Of a stretch of DNA of 62,096 bases, positions 34,316 through 44,155 are shown piece after piece (within the stretch, counting starts at the first letter, position 1; every line of letters begins with the position of its first letter). The translations under genes and the position numbers were made by a program. A model generated the notes under the pieces. The model saw only the letters and a list, made by a program, of their open reading frames with translations, did no database searches and had not been told where the DNA came from. Where the stretch lies: contig CAZIJQ010000007.1 of NCBI GenBank assembly GCA_964539785.1, positions 1-62,096 on the forward strand. Reading direction: 5' to 3'. This stretch comes from JABMPO01 sp964539785. Lineage in GTDB: Bacteria; Fidelibacterota; Marinisomatia; Marinisomatales; TCS56.

Positions 34316-34552
34316 TCAAAATGGCAATTTGCCAACCCGATCCAGAGCCAGCAATGAATCATAACCGCCAATCGTTTTATTATCAATTATAATTTGTGGA
34401 ACCGTTCTGCCGCCGGTTAGCTTGAATAATTCATCCCGGCTCATATCGGAATCATTGATATTTATTTCTTCAAATGATTGTTTCTTTGCATTCAAAAATT
34501 GCTTCGCCGCCAGGCACGATGGGCACAATGGGAGGGTATAAATTCTTATCAT
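34316..34552 (-). CDS. Glutaredoxin-like thiol protein
   Basis: A 78-residue thioredoxin-fold protein. The dithiol active site is CPSC at residues 10-13 (TLPLCPSCLAAK). The TVPQIIIDNKTIGGYDSL stretch has the cis-Pro and the glutathione-type GGYD motif, so it is a glutaredoxin of the NrdH/Grx3 size class. It would reduce disulfides of a reductase or regulator. It lies alone on the minus strand, five bases from the convergent metalloprotease stop, and divergent from the universal stress gene. Confidence 0.9.
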   Translation of the reverse strand: MIRIYTLPLCPSCLAAKQFLNAKKQSFEEININDSDMSRDELFKLTGGRTVPQIIIDNKTIGGYDSLLALDRVGKLPF

Positions 34553-34689
34553 TAGTTTTGGTCCTATTTTTCAATTTGATACTACTTCCGATAAAAAGTT
34601 ACATTAGCTGATCTTTTAGGTGAATGCAATTAAGTAATTCGGTAAATTATAAATTAATTAGCAGGATTCAAGGTAAAAAAGGAGCAGAA

Positions 34690-35529
34690 ATGATCAGAAG
34701 AATTATCGTGGGTATTGACGGATCAGATTATTCCCGAACAGCAATAACCATTGCCTGTCTGCGGGCAGAGCTGACCAATGCCACGATTGTCGGTGTTGGG
34801 GTAATCGACTTACCGGGAATCAGCAAACAGGAAGCCGGCGCCGGCGCCGGTGCCAGCTATTATGCGCACAAGACAGAAGAACTAAAAATTAAAGATGCCC
34901 GTGAAAAAATGGCGGGGTTTATCAGTGATTTCGTCGCCGATTGTGAGGACCACGGCGTAAAATACGAAGTCAGTTCCCATGAAGGTGTTCCATTCGAAGA
35001 AATTGTCAAAGAAGCAAATTTTGCCGATCTGATATATATCGGAACCAAAACCTATTTCCATTTCGAAACATCTTCAAAACCGGGTGAAACAGTAATGCGA
35101 ATTCTTAAATATGCTACTTGTCCGGTAGTGGCTGTTCCAAAAAATATTTCTTTTCCTTCCAACGTAATCGTTGCTTTGGATGAATCGAAGGCAGCCGCCC
35201 GAGGATTACGGGAATTCGTCGATTTATATGAAGATAAAGATATTTTTTCCGATCTGGATTTTTACCTGGTTTCCGCTGGTGATCCGCATGAATTAGCTTC
35301 CCTGCATGAAGGCGCTCTCACCTACCTCGCTACTCATGGATTGACAGCCGAATCGATCATACGACCGGGTAAACCAAGCCAGGTGATCCTTGAGGAAGCA
35401 AAAAAACGAATGCCCAGCGCCATAGTTCTCGGCGCCTACGGCAATAAAGGTATATCGCAATTGTTTTATGGGTCAACCGCTAAGAAAATTGTCGAGGATG
35501 ATAGCGTCCCCGTCTTGGTCACACATTAG
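34690..35529 (+). CDS. Tandem universal stress protein
   Basis: 279 residues from the ATG at 34690, which has AAAGGAG seven bases before it; the upstream in-frame ATG lacks a site and adds 22 non-conserved residues. Two UspA domains follow one another. Domain 1 opens with IRRIIVGIDGSDYSRTA. Domain 2 begins SNVIVALDESKAAARGL and carries the full ATP motif G-x2-G-x9-G-S/T in VLGAYGNKGISQLFYGST. Domain 1 has only a loose version of this motif (IGTKTYFHFETSSKPGET), so nucleotide binding may be confined to domain 2. A Gly/Ala stretch (EAGAGAGASYY) lies in domain 1. Role in stress is inferred from family. Confidence 0.88.
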   Translation: MIRRIIVGIDGSDYSRTAITIACLRAELTNATIVGVGVIDLPGISKQEAGAGAGASYYAHKTEELKIKDAREKMAGFISDFVADCEDHGVKYEVSSHEGVPFEEIVKEANFADLIYIGTKTYFHFETSSKPGETVMRILKYATCPVVAVPKNISFPSNVIVALDESKAAARGLREFVDLYEDKDIFSDLDFYLVSAGDPHELASLHEGALTYLATHGLTAESIIRPGKPSQVILEEAKKRMPSAIVLGAYGNKGISQLFYGSTAKKIVEDDSVPVLVTH

Positions 35530-35540
35530 AAGAAAATAAA

Positions 35541-35570
35541 AAGGGTCGGAATATTTGGACCCTTGTTATT
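35541..35570. terminator. Bidirectional intrinsic terminator
   Basis: The perfect 7-base stem AAGGGTC (35541-35547) / GACCCTT (35558-35564) encloses a 10-base loop and lies between the convergent stress-protein and C25 genes. On the minus strand it is followed by a T-rich tract (complement of AAAATAAAAA), making a strong end for the surface-protein operon. On the plus strand the tract is GTTATTT. Confidence 0.75.
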
Positions 35571-35575
35571 TCAGA

Positions 35576-38500
35576 TTATTTCAATAATAATATTTTATTA
35601 ATCCGCTTGCCGGTCCCGCTCTTGGCCACAATAAAATAAGTACCGGTACTTACCGGGATGCCGGCATTATTAGTGCCATTCCATTGCAAGGAATGCTTTC
35701 CACTGCCATATTGTTGATCAGTTAATTTTAGTACTTCCCGCCCGAGTAAATCAAAAATTGATATTGCGACCTGCGCTTCCGCTGCTAAAATGAAGACAAT
35801 CCGAGTCTCAGGATTAAATGGATTGGGATAAGCCGGTAACAAGGTAAAATCATGTGGTTGAGTCTGGTCATCGGTTGTCAGTGAGGGAATGTAATGTTCC
35901 GGAGCTTCGGTGGTAAAGCGAATTGCCAATTCATCTGCGAGAGGAGCGGCTCCGGGTGCATAGCTGTTATTGAAAACGTATTGCACACCTTCATTCTGAT
36001 CCGCTGACTCAATACCGACAGTGCTATAGTTTTTAGTGACATCAACATCTGCTATTGAAAAGTACTGAATATCGATGATGCCATCACCGGTTGCGGTCGG
36101 CTGAACAGATTGTGCATAGAGTATGATTTCAAATGTTTCCATAGTGACTTCGTCATAGCCATTAAGCGCCTGATCCCATTCGATAATAAATCGCCCATTG
36201 GCTGCGTCATGCCAGGTATAGACCCGGATTGAATCAGTCCCTACAACTTCCAGGTCATCCCAAAAAGCCGCGACCTGAGCTTGGGGTCCCAAGGCCATGG
36301 GTATCGAAAAATTCCAGAAATAATTAATGTCACAGGGCACAAATGACAGCCAGCCATTGGAGCTGATAGTCACCTGATTATAGGTTGTACCGAAATACTG
36401 GAAATCGAAAGGCATCAATACATCGAAATGGTCGTCATCATCGAGGCGATAAAGCTGAGCGGCGGAATTACCGGACAATTCGACCCAGTCATAAACCGGC
36501 GCCTGGCTGTAGGCCAGATCATTGTTATCATAAGTCCAGTAACCATATTGCGAAGGCGGAATAGGATCGGATATCCCGGCGGGGATTACCGGTAAAGCCT
36601 GACTGTTATGAAAAACCAGGATTGTATCGCTGTAAATATCAATATCAATATCCAGACCACTGCCGTTAGCTACGGCTCCCACTACCCCGGCAAAAGCTCC
36701 GCTTTCATTTACCGATCCCCAGCCGGGTAAATTAAAAGCATTGGATAGTCCATCGTTAATTATCAGCGAATCGGTGACGGAAGAAATCTGCACGGTAAGC
36801 CCGGTCCAGGCAGCACCGCAATAACTAGTCAGATTAAGATTACCATTGAAATTACCTTGTGGTAGTAGACCGGTAGTCAATGATTCAATTTTGAAAACCG
36901 GTTTAATCACCGGGACAATTATCTGACCAATCAGTCCACCACCATCAGATAAATTTATTAGGAACCCGGTTTGCGGGCCAAATTCTCGGACTCTGAATTC
37001 CAGGGGATTATCAGTCAACACCGCCTGGTTGCCCGGAATTGCCGGATAGGTAACGGAAATCATCTGGGCTTGTAAACCGGAACCCAATTGGGCGGTAATG
37101 CTACCGGCGGCAATTTCTGTTGTACCGGTATTTTGCAAACGAGGGAAAATTGCCACCGTCTGTCCGGGGGCGCAAAAATTAACTGCTACACCGTCAGCGG
37201 TTTCAATATCGAAACCGGATATAGTAATCGGTCGGGAAGCACCGCTGGCCGCCACCACGACATGCCCCTGGATAAAACCGGTTTTATTGGCGTAAATATC
37301 AAGATCTCCCACAGATAAATCGCTGACCTGAGAAATCAATTGTCCATTTGCGTCAGTTATCCCTCTTGCTACCAACTCATCGCCGATCATTACGGCTATA
37401 ACCGCCTCGGGTACTGGTTGATTATCGTTGTCAGTGACCGTCGTAATGACGATACCATCGCTGACGTTGACCGGATCAATGGTAATCGTGAAATTATCCG
37501 GCCGCAACAGGTGAATATTCAGGGAAGGATCACCAAGAATATTATAAACATGAAAATAAGTTTCCTGGCTTTCGCCGGGTCCATCCAACTGGGGAAATTC
37601 AGTCAGCAAACCCATTTGCCCGGCCAACAAAGCCGGTCCCAATTCACGTACATTTTGATCCAGCATGGCATCGTACATATAGGTATTAATGACATTATTA
37701 AATCTGGTGCTGGTATGCAGATCCGATGGTCCGATCAGAGCAACAGCACCCTTTGAAACGGTGGGCGTACCGCCCCTGACCAAAGCTTCGCCGAACATTG
37801 GATCCACACTATTGGCAAAATCGGCCGAATTGCAGACAAATGAAGTAAACACTGGCGTCATGCTGCCATTGTTCAGCCCGGCAACGTCTAATACATGAAA
37901 CTCCGGGTAATGCCAGCCGTTGGCATCGCCCCAGCCACGATAATTGACTAAGCCAACGCCGGAATTGATGGCATTCTGAATCTGGGACGCACCCTGCTGA
38001 ACCGGCGGATAATAAACGGTATCAGTTTGGGTATAGCCGTAACTCAACAATCTTTCCCGCAACCAGCGGGACGTCCAGACCGGTGTGATCGGAATCGGTA
38101 CGGTATTGCTGTAATTACCGGCCACGATCAAAGCTTTATCCAACCATTGATCATTGTGGGCCAGGGGATCACGGTGATAATTGATAGTTTTATTAATCAT
38201 GCTGATGAGTTCGATATTTGAATCAACGGAAAACCGGCCGATATAAAAGTCCGGAAAGAAATCATTTCCAAGAATATGAGAGTAACGCTGATCCGTCACA
38301 TCATTCTCAACACCATAATAAAAAGAAGGCATTGCGCCAAGTCCATCAACATCACCTATCAGCAATACGTACTCAAGCATTGGGTCAGCTTGCAGGAACT
38401 GTTCAATGCTTTGCTTGATTTCTATAGCTGTAGACCCAAATTCACTAAGGGTTTTCACAACGGCGTTAAAACCCTGGGACCGTTTAAATGATACAAACCC

Positions 38501-38746
38501 GGTCAGATCGGTCAAATAGGGTAGCAAATTATCTTTGGTAATTATTAAAAAAGTTCCCCGCTCCAGATTCATTTCCAGCCGGGGAATGCCATAGGTGGCT
38601 TCAATCATGTAGCTGAAGCTAAGAGGCACCGGCCGGGTTGAAATTTCAGGGCTTTCATAACCGCGAAAGCTGGCGCCACCGGCAAACAAGCCGCTCAGGA
38701 ATGTGAGTATAAATAGTATTTTTATCAGTTTTTCAGTATGATGCAT
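35576..38746 (-). CDS. Gingipain-like C25 family protein with T9SS sorting domain
   Basis: 1056 residues. A signal peptide (MHHTEKLIKILFILTFLSGLF) and pro-region precede a C25 caspase-fold domain at about residues 90-380. The catalytic Cys aligns with C305 in TSFVCNSADF. The His of the usual GHG is replaced: NYRGWGDANGWHY has Trp272, exactly 33 residues before C305, the His-Cys distance I recall for gingipain R. Then come Ig-like sandwiches (about 430-750), a roughly 200-residue domain with FDFQYFGTTYNQVTISSNGW and FWDDL shared with the other C25 protein here, and a T9SS type A signal (AYPNPFNPETR, FDLLGREV, WNGTNNAG, SGTYFIVAK). The ATG overlaps the upstream M14 gene by 22 bases. Protease activity is uncertain. 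Confidence 0.85.
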   Translation of the reverse strand: MHHTEKLIKILFILTFLSGLFAGGASFRGYESPEISTRPVPLSFSYMIEATYGIPRLEMNLERGTFLIITKDNLLPYLTDLTGFVSFKRSQGFNAVVKTLSEFGSTAIEIKQSIEQFLQADPMLEYVLLIGDVDGLGAMPSFYYGVENDVTDQRYSHILGNDFFPDFYIGRFSVDSNIELISMINKTINYHRDPLAHNDQWLDKALIVAGNYSNTVPIPITPVWTSRWLRERLLSYGYTQTDTVYYPPVQQGASQIQNAINSGVGLVNYRGWGDANGWHYPEFHVLDVAGLNNGSMTPVFTSFVCNSADFANSVDPMFGEALVRGGTPTVSKGAVALIGPSDLHTSTRFNNVINTYMYDAMLDQNVRELGPALLAGQMGLLTEFPQLDGPGESQETYFHVYNILGDPSLNIHLLRPDNFTITIDPVNVSDGIVITTVTDNDNQPVPEAVIAVMIGDELVARGITDANGQLISQVSDLSVGDLDIYANKTGFIQGHVVVAASGASRPITISGFDIETADGVAVNFCAPGQTVAIFPRLQNTGTTEIAAGSITAQLGSGLQAQMISVTYPAIPGNQAVLTDNPLEFRVREFGPQTGFLINLSDGGGLIGQIIVPVIKPVFKIESLTTGLLPQGNFNGNLNLTSYCGAAWTGLTVQISSVTDSLIINDGLSNAFNLPGWGSVNESGAFAGVVGAVANGSGLDIDIDIYSDTILVFHNSQALPVIPAGISDPIPPSQYGYWTYDNNDLAYSQAPVYDWVELSGNSAAQLYRLDDDDHFDVLMPFDFQYFGTTYNQVTISSNGWLSFVPCDINYFWNFSIPMALGPQAQVAAFWDDLEVVGTDSIRVYTWHDAANGRFIIEWDQALNGYDEVTMETFEIILYAQSVQPTATGDGIIDIQYFSIADVDVTKNYSTVGIESADQNEGVQYVFNNSYAPGAAPLADELAIRFTTEAPEHYIPSLTTDDQTQPHDFTLLPAYPNPFNPETRIVFILAAEAQVAISIFDLLGREVLKLTDQQYGSGKHSLQWNGTNNAGIPVSTGTYFIVAKSGTGKRINKILLLK

Positions 38747-41028
38747 TTTTTAACAGTAGTTTGTAGGGGAGTTTTTACACGCAGAAAATAAACACCGGAG
38801 CTAGCGGGTCTATCCGTATTATGGAAATTGTAACGCCAATTTAAAGCCTGGGGATGATTATGACTAATCTTTTCAGTATAAACCTGCCTGCCCAGTAGAT
38901 CGAAAACCGTAATAACCACGGGACCACTGATCATTGATAGATCGATACCAATCATACCGTTGGATGGATTCGGGTAGGGATTGGAAATAGCGACTGTCGA
39001 CCGGTTATGCTCAGGTTCTGCATCCGTCATTAGCAGCGGATCATTCACAGCCGTCAGTTTTAGATCAAAAACCTGCCAACCACGATAATTAACGGTTCCA
39101 TCTACCAACATGCGCAACATTACGCGTATGGTATCAAATCCAGCCAGTGAATTCGATCCAATCCAATCCGTGCGAGTTTTATCCCAGCCATGTTCCGCCA
39201 ACTGCCAATTTGCCAATATTGTTCCCGAATTGTCTATCAACCGCACGGCGATTGTATCCTGATCCCATTCAGTTTCAAAACGATGTTTTATCCTGACAGT
39301 CAGGCGATTGCTGCCGCTGACGTTCAGGGGTGGTGAAATTAAATAATTTGTATCACGACCGGTAATGGAATTCGGATACAGCCAGTCCGACTGCGATTTC
39401 AGCGTATCAACGACGAAACACCATTGACCATGCCGGTCCATCCATTCGGTGGAATCGGATAAATCGGGATGCCAGGAATGGAGCGACGGGTAAAAATTAA
39501 CTAAATAGGTGGCGCCGCCCGCTATTTCACAAGTTTCCAAAACTGGGCTGGAATCGTCAGCACTAAAAACGGCCTGCCACTGGTCTTCAAACAGATCGAT
39601 ATAATTAGTGCCCGCTGACATATTTACCGTATCGACAACTTCGCCACTTGAAAATACCACTGTCACCGGCATGCTGGAACCAGCGATAGTAAAACCAACG
39701 TTATGAATAGGACGTCTGTGTAAATCAATGTTTACATTTGTAAGACTGCTGATATTTGAGGTGACAATAGTTGTATCCGGGAAAAAACCGGGTTTGCTGG
39801 TGACCAGGGTATAGGTTCCGGGATGTACAATACGTCTGAACCGACCGAATTCATCGGTCAATCGTGGATCCTGCACGCTACCGGATAACTCCAGTATTTC
39901 AACCCGCGCGTCTGCTAAAGGACTTGATTCGCTTGTGATAAAACCGGCAATCTGGGTAGCATCGGTGCCATATCCGATTAAGCGATCCATAAGATACAGC
40001 ATGGCCGGCAGCAGGCGGTCGACGGTATCTTCGATCAAGGCGCTGTCCGGCTGGAGATTCGCAGTTCCACACTCGATCAGATACTGAAAACACCCAGTCG
40101 CAGCATAGAACCAATCATGCGCCTTGCCATTGCGCGAACCGCCATAGACCGGCAGATAATTACCCTGCCCGCTTTCATTAATCAGCAGATTAGCCATTGT
40201 TTCGCCGATAGCAATTATTTCCTGATTATCGGGTGTGGTTTTACCATCCCAGTCCCAGGGATAAAATACTTTCTCAGACAAATTGCCCGAACGTGAACTG
40301 TGCCAGGCAATCGAAAACATAAAATCATGTTCCAATGCCAAATCCCGGATAGCACGGGTCTCTGGTTCGGAAAAAGGCGCCAATCCTTTGAAATAGTCGT
40401 AATGGGCTCCGTAGGGCGTGGGATCCAATTCACCGAAGTTCTCGCCAAACATCCAGTTAAAATCATAATTCCGGTTGAGATCTACGCCATCGAAATCATT
40501 TCCGATACTGGGATCATAATCGAAAATGCCGTTGGGCCAGGGTCCATCGGGAGAGAAATCGTGCTTGTTTTTCCGATAGCTAACATCAAGTTCGGAAAAA
40601 ACTACTTCCATTCCCTCAGGATTATGGGTTGGTATTATCCAGGTTTCGATATTGGTTCTGAGGGTGTGAATATGCATTGCCATTGCCGGGGCAGGGTTGA
40701 GCATTAGATCAATAAATTTTATAACCGCTTCTACGCCCAGGATTTCCTCGGCATGACACTGACCAAGAAACAAGACCCGGGGTTCATCTTCTTTTTGCTG
40801 AACATTATCGGAGATTTTTACTGCCAGAATCGGTAAATGATCATGCTGTGAATAGCCAATTGTATCAACACGAAATATGGATGAATAATCCGGATTGCTG
40901 GAAAGGGTGTCAAGCAACACCTGAATCTCAGTATAAGAATGAAAACGGTCATCGAGCACCTGCCCCACCAAATTGCCACCGAACAACAAAACAATCATTG
41001 GCAGGAGATATCTAAACTTCATTTTCAT
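38725..41028 (-). CDS. M14 zinc carboxypeptidase with T9SS sorting domain
   Basis: 767 residues with signal peptide (MKMKFRYLLPMIVLLFGGNLVGQ). The M14 catalytic domain spans about 25-340. H92 and E95 in GQCHAEEILGVE and the later His in SIAWHSSRSG bind zinc. PTHNPEGMEV and GVDLNRNYDFNW match the substrate-binding Asn-Arg loop. LIECGTAN supplies the catalytic Glu. Next come a carboxypeptidase regulatory-like sandwich (ADARVEILELSGS, GRFRRIVHPGTYTL) and a jelly-roll of about 150 residues with WxVFDLKLT. The last 80 residues are a T9SS type A domain (PYPNPSNGMIGID, FDLLGRQVY, SGVYFLRVK). It likely digests peptides outside the cell with the C25 partner downstream. Confidence 0.92.
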   Translation of the reverse strand: MKMKFRYLLPMIVLLFGGNLVGQVLDDRFHSYTEIQVLLDTLSSNPDYSSIFRVDTIGYSQHDHLPILAVKISDNVQQKEDEPRVLFLGQCHAEEILGVEAVIKFIDLMLNPAPAMAMHIHTLRTNIETWIIPTHNPEGMEVVFSELDVSYRKNKHDFSPDGPWPNGIFDYDPSIGNDFDGVDLNRNYDFNWMFGENFGELDPTPYGAHYDYFKGLAPFSEPETRAIRDLALEHDFMFSIAWHSSRSGNLSEKVFYPWDWDGKTTPDNQEIIAIGETMANLLINESGQGNYLPVYGGSRNGKAHDWFYAATGCFQYLIECGTANLQPDSALIEDTVDRLLPAMLYLMDRLIGYGTDATQIAGFITSESSPLADARVEILELSGSVQDPRLTDEFGRFRRIVHPGTYTLVTSKPGFFPDTTIVTSNISSLTNVNIDLHRRPIHNVGFTIAGSSMPVTVVFSSGEVVDTVNMSAGTNYIDLFEDQWQAVFSADDSSPVLETCEIAGGATYLVNFYPSLHSWHPDLSDSTEWMDRHGQWCFVVDTLKSQSDWLYPNSITGRDTNYLISPPLNVSGSNRLTVRIKHRFETEWDQDTIAVRLIDNSGTILANWQLAEHGWDKTRTDWIGSNSLAGFDTIRVMLRMLVDGTVNYRGWQVFDLKLTAVNDPLLMTDAEPEHNRSTVAISNPYPNPSNGMIGIDLSMISGPVVITVFDLLGRQVYTEKISHNHPQALNWRYNFHNTDRPASSGVYFLRVKTPLQTTVKKCIILKN

Positions 41029-41059
41029 GCGCTAATTAAGAAAAGCTCCCAATCAAAAT

Positions 41060-44000
41060 TTACTTCAGAAAGGTGATTTTGCCAGTACTGAAATGCTCAC
41101 CGGCTTTTAGTGAATACAGATACAACCCACTGGGCAACGGCTCATAAAATTGATTGCGACCTTCCCAGGTGATTTCCAGATAGCCGTTTCGCAGGGGCAA
41201 GATTTTTTCCTGATAAACCGATTGTCCCAAAACATTGTAGATCACCAGGGTAATCGGTTGAGCATTGGGAAGATCAATCCCGAATGTAACAACTCCGTTA
41301 AACGGATTCGGATAGGCCGGGTGAACCTTGAATTCGGTTGGAATTACGCCACTGAAACTGGTGCTTAGGGCGTCTGTCACCTTGATAAGTTGACCATACA
41401 GACCGGCAATATCAGCCTTACCGGAACTGCGTAGATCACGCCAGTAAACGAGCCAGCGGTCATCTTCCGGAGCACCGGCAGCGAATACTTTCACAATCTG
41501 CGGGTCCAGTTGATCATGAAATTCTCTGATGATTGGTAAACCGCCGGCAGCATAGCGTATACCCAGACCAATCTGATATAACTGCCCGTAAACATCCATC
41601 CCGCCTGTTCGGATCGGATCGGGATTGAAGGAGCCGCGCTCATCTTCCCAGGTGACCAGGAATGTGCCGGGATATACATTGGCAACAGCAGGATTCTGCT
41701 GGTACAATAGTTCATTACAAAACACAATATTAGTATCGACTAAAGCTTGTGAATTGAAATCAATAAACTGACCATAAATGTCGTAATCCATACCGCCACG
41801 AAAATCTTCCCAGACCACTAAAGCACGATTATAATCATGGTCATAACTCATAACGGAATTTAATTGATCATTATCAGCAGTAGTGATTGGCAGCCCGTTT
41901 TCCGCCCAGGACAAATTACCGTCCCAGCTTAAGATCTGACCATAAAGATCGACTGTCCCTGAGCGTAAATCTTCCCAGGCGATAAAAATACCATCCGTAT
42001 CATTAATTGCGATTGCGATTGCATTGCGTTGATCATCCACCGCCACACAGACGGGTACCGGGGTTTGGGGCCAGCCAGCGGCAATCACACCATCGGCGGT
42101 GTATCTTTGAGCAAATAAATCCTGAGCATGCCAGGCATCCTCCATCCAAATCATTACAAAATCACCGTTGGCGGCAGGAATTACTGCTTGAGTATAACCA
42201 TTTTTAAAGGCTACACTGGCCAGTGTGATACCTTCTGGAGCCAGTATCGGACTGCCACTGTTATCAAAACGTTGATAATAAATATCGTAGTCCATAAAAT
42301 TCCTGATCTCAGACCAGATAACGCCGAGACCGTCATTTAACGGTACTAAGTTGGTATAGAGTTGATCGGCAATGGACGGGTAAACGGTAACTCCGTTAGA
42401 ATCCCACAGATTTTGAAACTGGGTGTTCAATTTATTGATTCGCAGTGATTTCGAACCACCGGAAATGTCATAACTCCCAACAAACAAATCTCCATTATTA
42501 TATAAGTAGGCCGGTTCACTGATAACGGCTTCCGAATGCAGATCAAATGACATCAAATCGACTCCGTTGACCAAATTAAAATTATCAGCACGACGCCCGG
42601 TGGTATCAATTACCATCCCGTACGTATGTTTTTCACTACGACCGTCTTCCCATAGCAGGAAAGCTGATTGGTCGTCATATTCTAAGCCGTCCACAAATGC
42701 CACATCACCGTCCATCCCAGGCATTATTATTAACCCGGTTGTTGTGAAGTCCAATGCACCGGATGCGTCGACCCGTTGACTAATTAAATCTATACTGCCG
42801 GATTTCTGGTCACCGGCAAAAATGAAAGCGCCACCATTGTTATCTGAAACCAGAATCGGACTAAATTGAAAACCGAATAAATCATAACTAATATTACCGG
42901 TATCACTCAGCATTAAATCACCGGCGGCTGACACATGCTGAAGATTAATACGAATATCTGGGTAAACACCTTCTTCCCAGGCACACCAAATACCACCATC
43001 ACCATCCACTGTTAAACGGGCGTTATCATTTTTGGTGGAAGAAACATCCAATGGAACACCATCAAGACTCCAGTCTAACTCGCCTGCAGGGTTTACTTTT
43101 TGGGTATAAAAGCGTCCATCAATGGGATCATGCCGGAAATCTTTCCACATTACAAATACATTTCCACTAGGATCACGTTTAACCCGCGGTCCGGTCTGAA
43201 CACCTGGATCGTCAGTCAGTATCTGTGGTCCCGCTAATACCAAACCGTCAGCATTTACCAGCTGATACCGCACTCGATCGCTGCCATCGGTTTCCTGCCA
43301 GACCACTAGATTGGTGTCATTTCGCATATAGGTAGTCCGGGGCCGGCTCTCGAGATAATCCTCGTGGGCAATTCCCAAATGTTCGGTCCAATGAAAGCTC
43401 ATATCAAGATTTAATCGTTGACCATAGATATTAGTATTGTTAGAATAGGCGTCTTTCCAAACCAGCAAAGCCTGGTTATTGCCCGCATATTCAATACTTT
43501 TCTCCTTTTGAGCACCCGATCCATAGGCAATGGCGACTGCTTCACCGGCCGCAACAATGTTATGATTGGCATCAATATGCGTGCCGTATATATCTTCATC
43601 AACACCATTCCGTTTATCTTGCCAGACGATATAGGCACCACCGCTATTGTCGGTACACATGGAAATACTGATTTGCACACTGTCCGCAGTACACAAAGCA
43701 ACTCCATCGGCATCCATTAACAGGTTGCCGCCGGCATCAAGATGCTGGATATAAATATCGCTCATATCGCCATTGCGGTAATCTACCCAAGAAATAAAAA
43801 CACCACCATTCCCATCAGCAATTGCCACCGGATCTTCCTGTCGCCCCGGTGAGTTCGTTACCGCTAAGCCTTCAAGTCCCCACAATAAGCTGCCGGTAGT
43901 GTCGATCTTTTGAGCATAGATATCCCTGATCCCATAGCGAACATCCGACCAGATAATGATTGCTGTTCCATCCTGCCCGCTGGAAACTGTTCTTTGCCAC

Positions 44001-44110
44001 TCGATATGAACTCCCTGGCGGAACGCGATACCATTATCCTGCCACTGAAACTGGGCGCTGGCAAGGCTAATTATAATTAGTGAAGTGAGAAGTAATCGTT
44101 TTAACATCAT
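41060..44110 (-). CDS. Large secreted repeat (propeller-like) protein with T9SS sorting domain
   Basis: 1016 residues: a signal peptide (MMLKRLLLTSLIIISLASAQ), then about fifteen copies of a roughly 55-60-residue repeat, then a T9SS type A domain (AYPNPFNGVVTFG, IYNVLGQSVY, SGLYLYSLKAG). The repeat core is F/I-x-x-W-x-D-x-R-x-G-x-x-D-I/L-Y-x-Q-x-x-D-x-x-G-x-x-x-W, for example VWEDFRGGMDYDIYGQ and AWEDLRSGTVDLYGQ. The W-x-D-x-R and D-x-Y-G-Q parts look like blade strands of one or two beta-propellers. No catalytic motif is visible. A role in adhesion or binding of a polymer is inferred. It is second in the operon, 45 bases after the LVIVD lipoprotein. Confidence 0.8.
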   Translation of the reverse strand: MMLKRLLLTSLIIISLASAQFQWQDNGIAFRQGVHIEWQRTVSSGQDGTAIIIWSDVRYGIRDIYAQKIDTTGSLLWGLEGLAVTNSPGRQEDPVAIADGNGGVFISWVDYRNGDMSDIYIQHLDAGGNLLMDADGVALCTADSVQISISMCTDNSGGAYIVWQDKRNGVDEDIYGTHIDANHNIVAAGEAVAIAYGSGAQKEKSIEYAGNNQALLVWKDAYSNNTNIYGQRLNLDMSFHWTEHLGIAHEDYLESRPRTTYMRNDTNLVVWQETDGSDRVRYQLVNADGLVLAGPQILTDDPGVQTGPRVKRDPSGNVFVMWKDFRHDPIDGRFYTQKVNPAGELDWSLDGVPLDVSSTKNDNARLTVDGDGGIWCAWEEGVYPDIRINLQHVSAAGDLMLSDTGNISYDLFGFQFSPILVSDNNGGAFIFAGDQKSGSIDLISQRVDASGALDFTTTGLIIMPGMDGDVAFVDGLEYDDQSAFLLWEDGRSEKHTYGMVIDTTGRRADNFNLVNGVDLMSFDLHSEAVISEPAYLYNNGDLFVGSYDISGGSKSLRINKLNTQFQNLWDSNGVTVYPSIADQLYTNLVPLNDGLGVIWSEIRNFMDYDIYYQRFDNSGSPILAPEGITLASVAFKNGYTQAVIPAANGDFVMIWMEDAWHAQDLFAQRYTADGVIAAGWPQTPVPVCVAVDDQRNAIAIAINDTDGIFIAWEDLRSGTVDLYGQILSWDGNLSWAENGLPITTADNDQLNSVMSYDHDYNRALVVWEDFRGGMDYDIYGQFIDFNSQALVDTNIVFCNELLYQQNPAVANVYPGTFLVTWEDERGSFNPDPIRTGGMDVYGQLYQIGLGIRYAAGGLPIIREFHDQLDPQIVKVFAAGAPEDDRWLVYWRDLRSSGKADIAGLYGQLIKVTDALSTSFSGVIPTEFKVHPAYPNPFNGVVTFGIDLPNAQPITLVIYNVLGQSVYQEKILPLRNGYLEITWEGRNQFYEPLPSGLYLYSLKAGEHFSTGKITFLK

Positions 44111-44155
44111 GTACCTTAAGTATGTTGAGGAGTTCGGGATTAAATTAATTTAACA

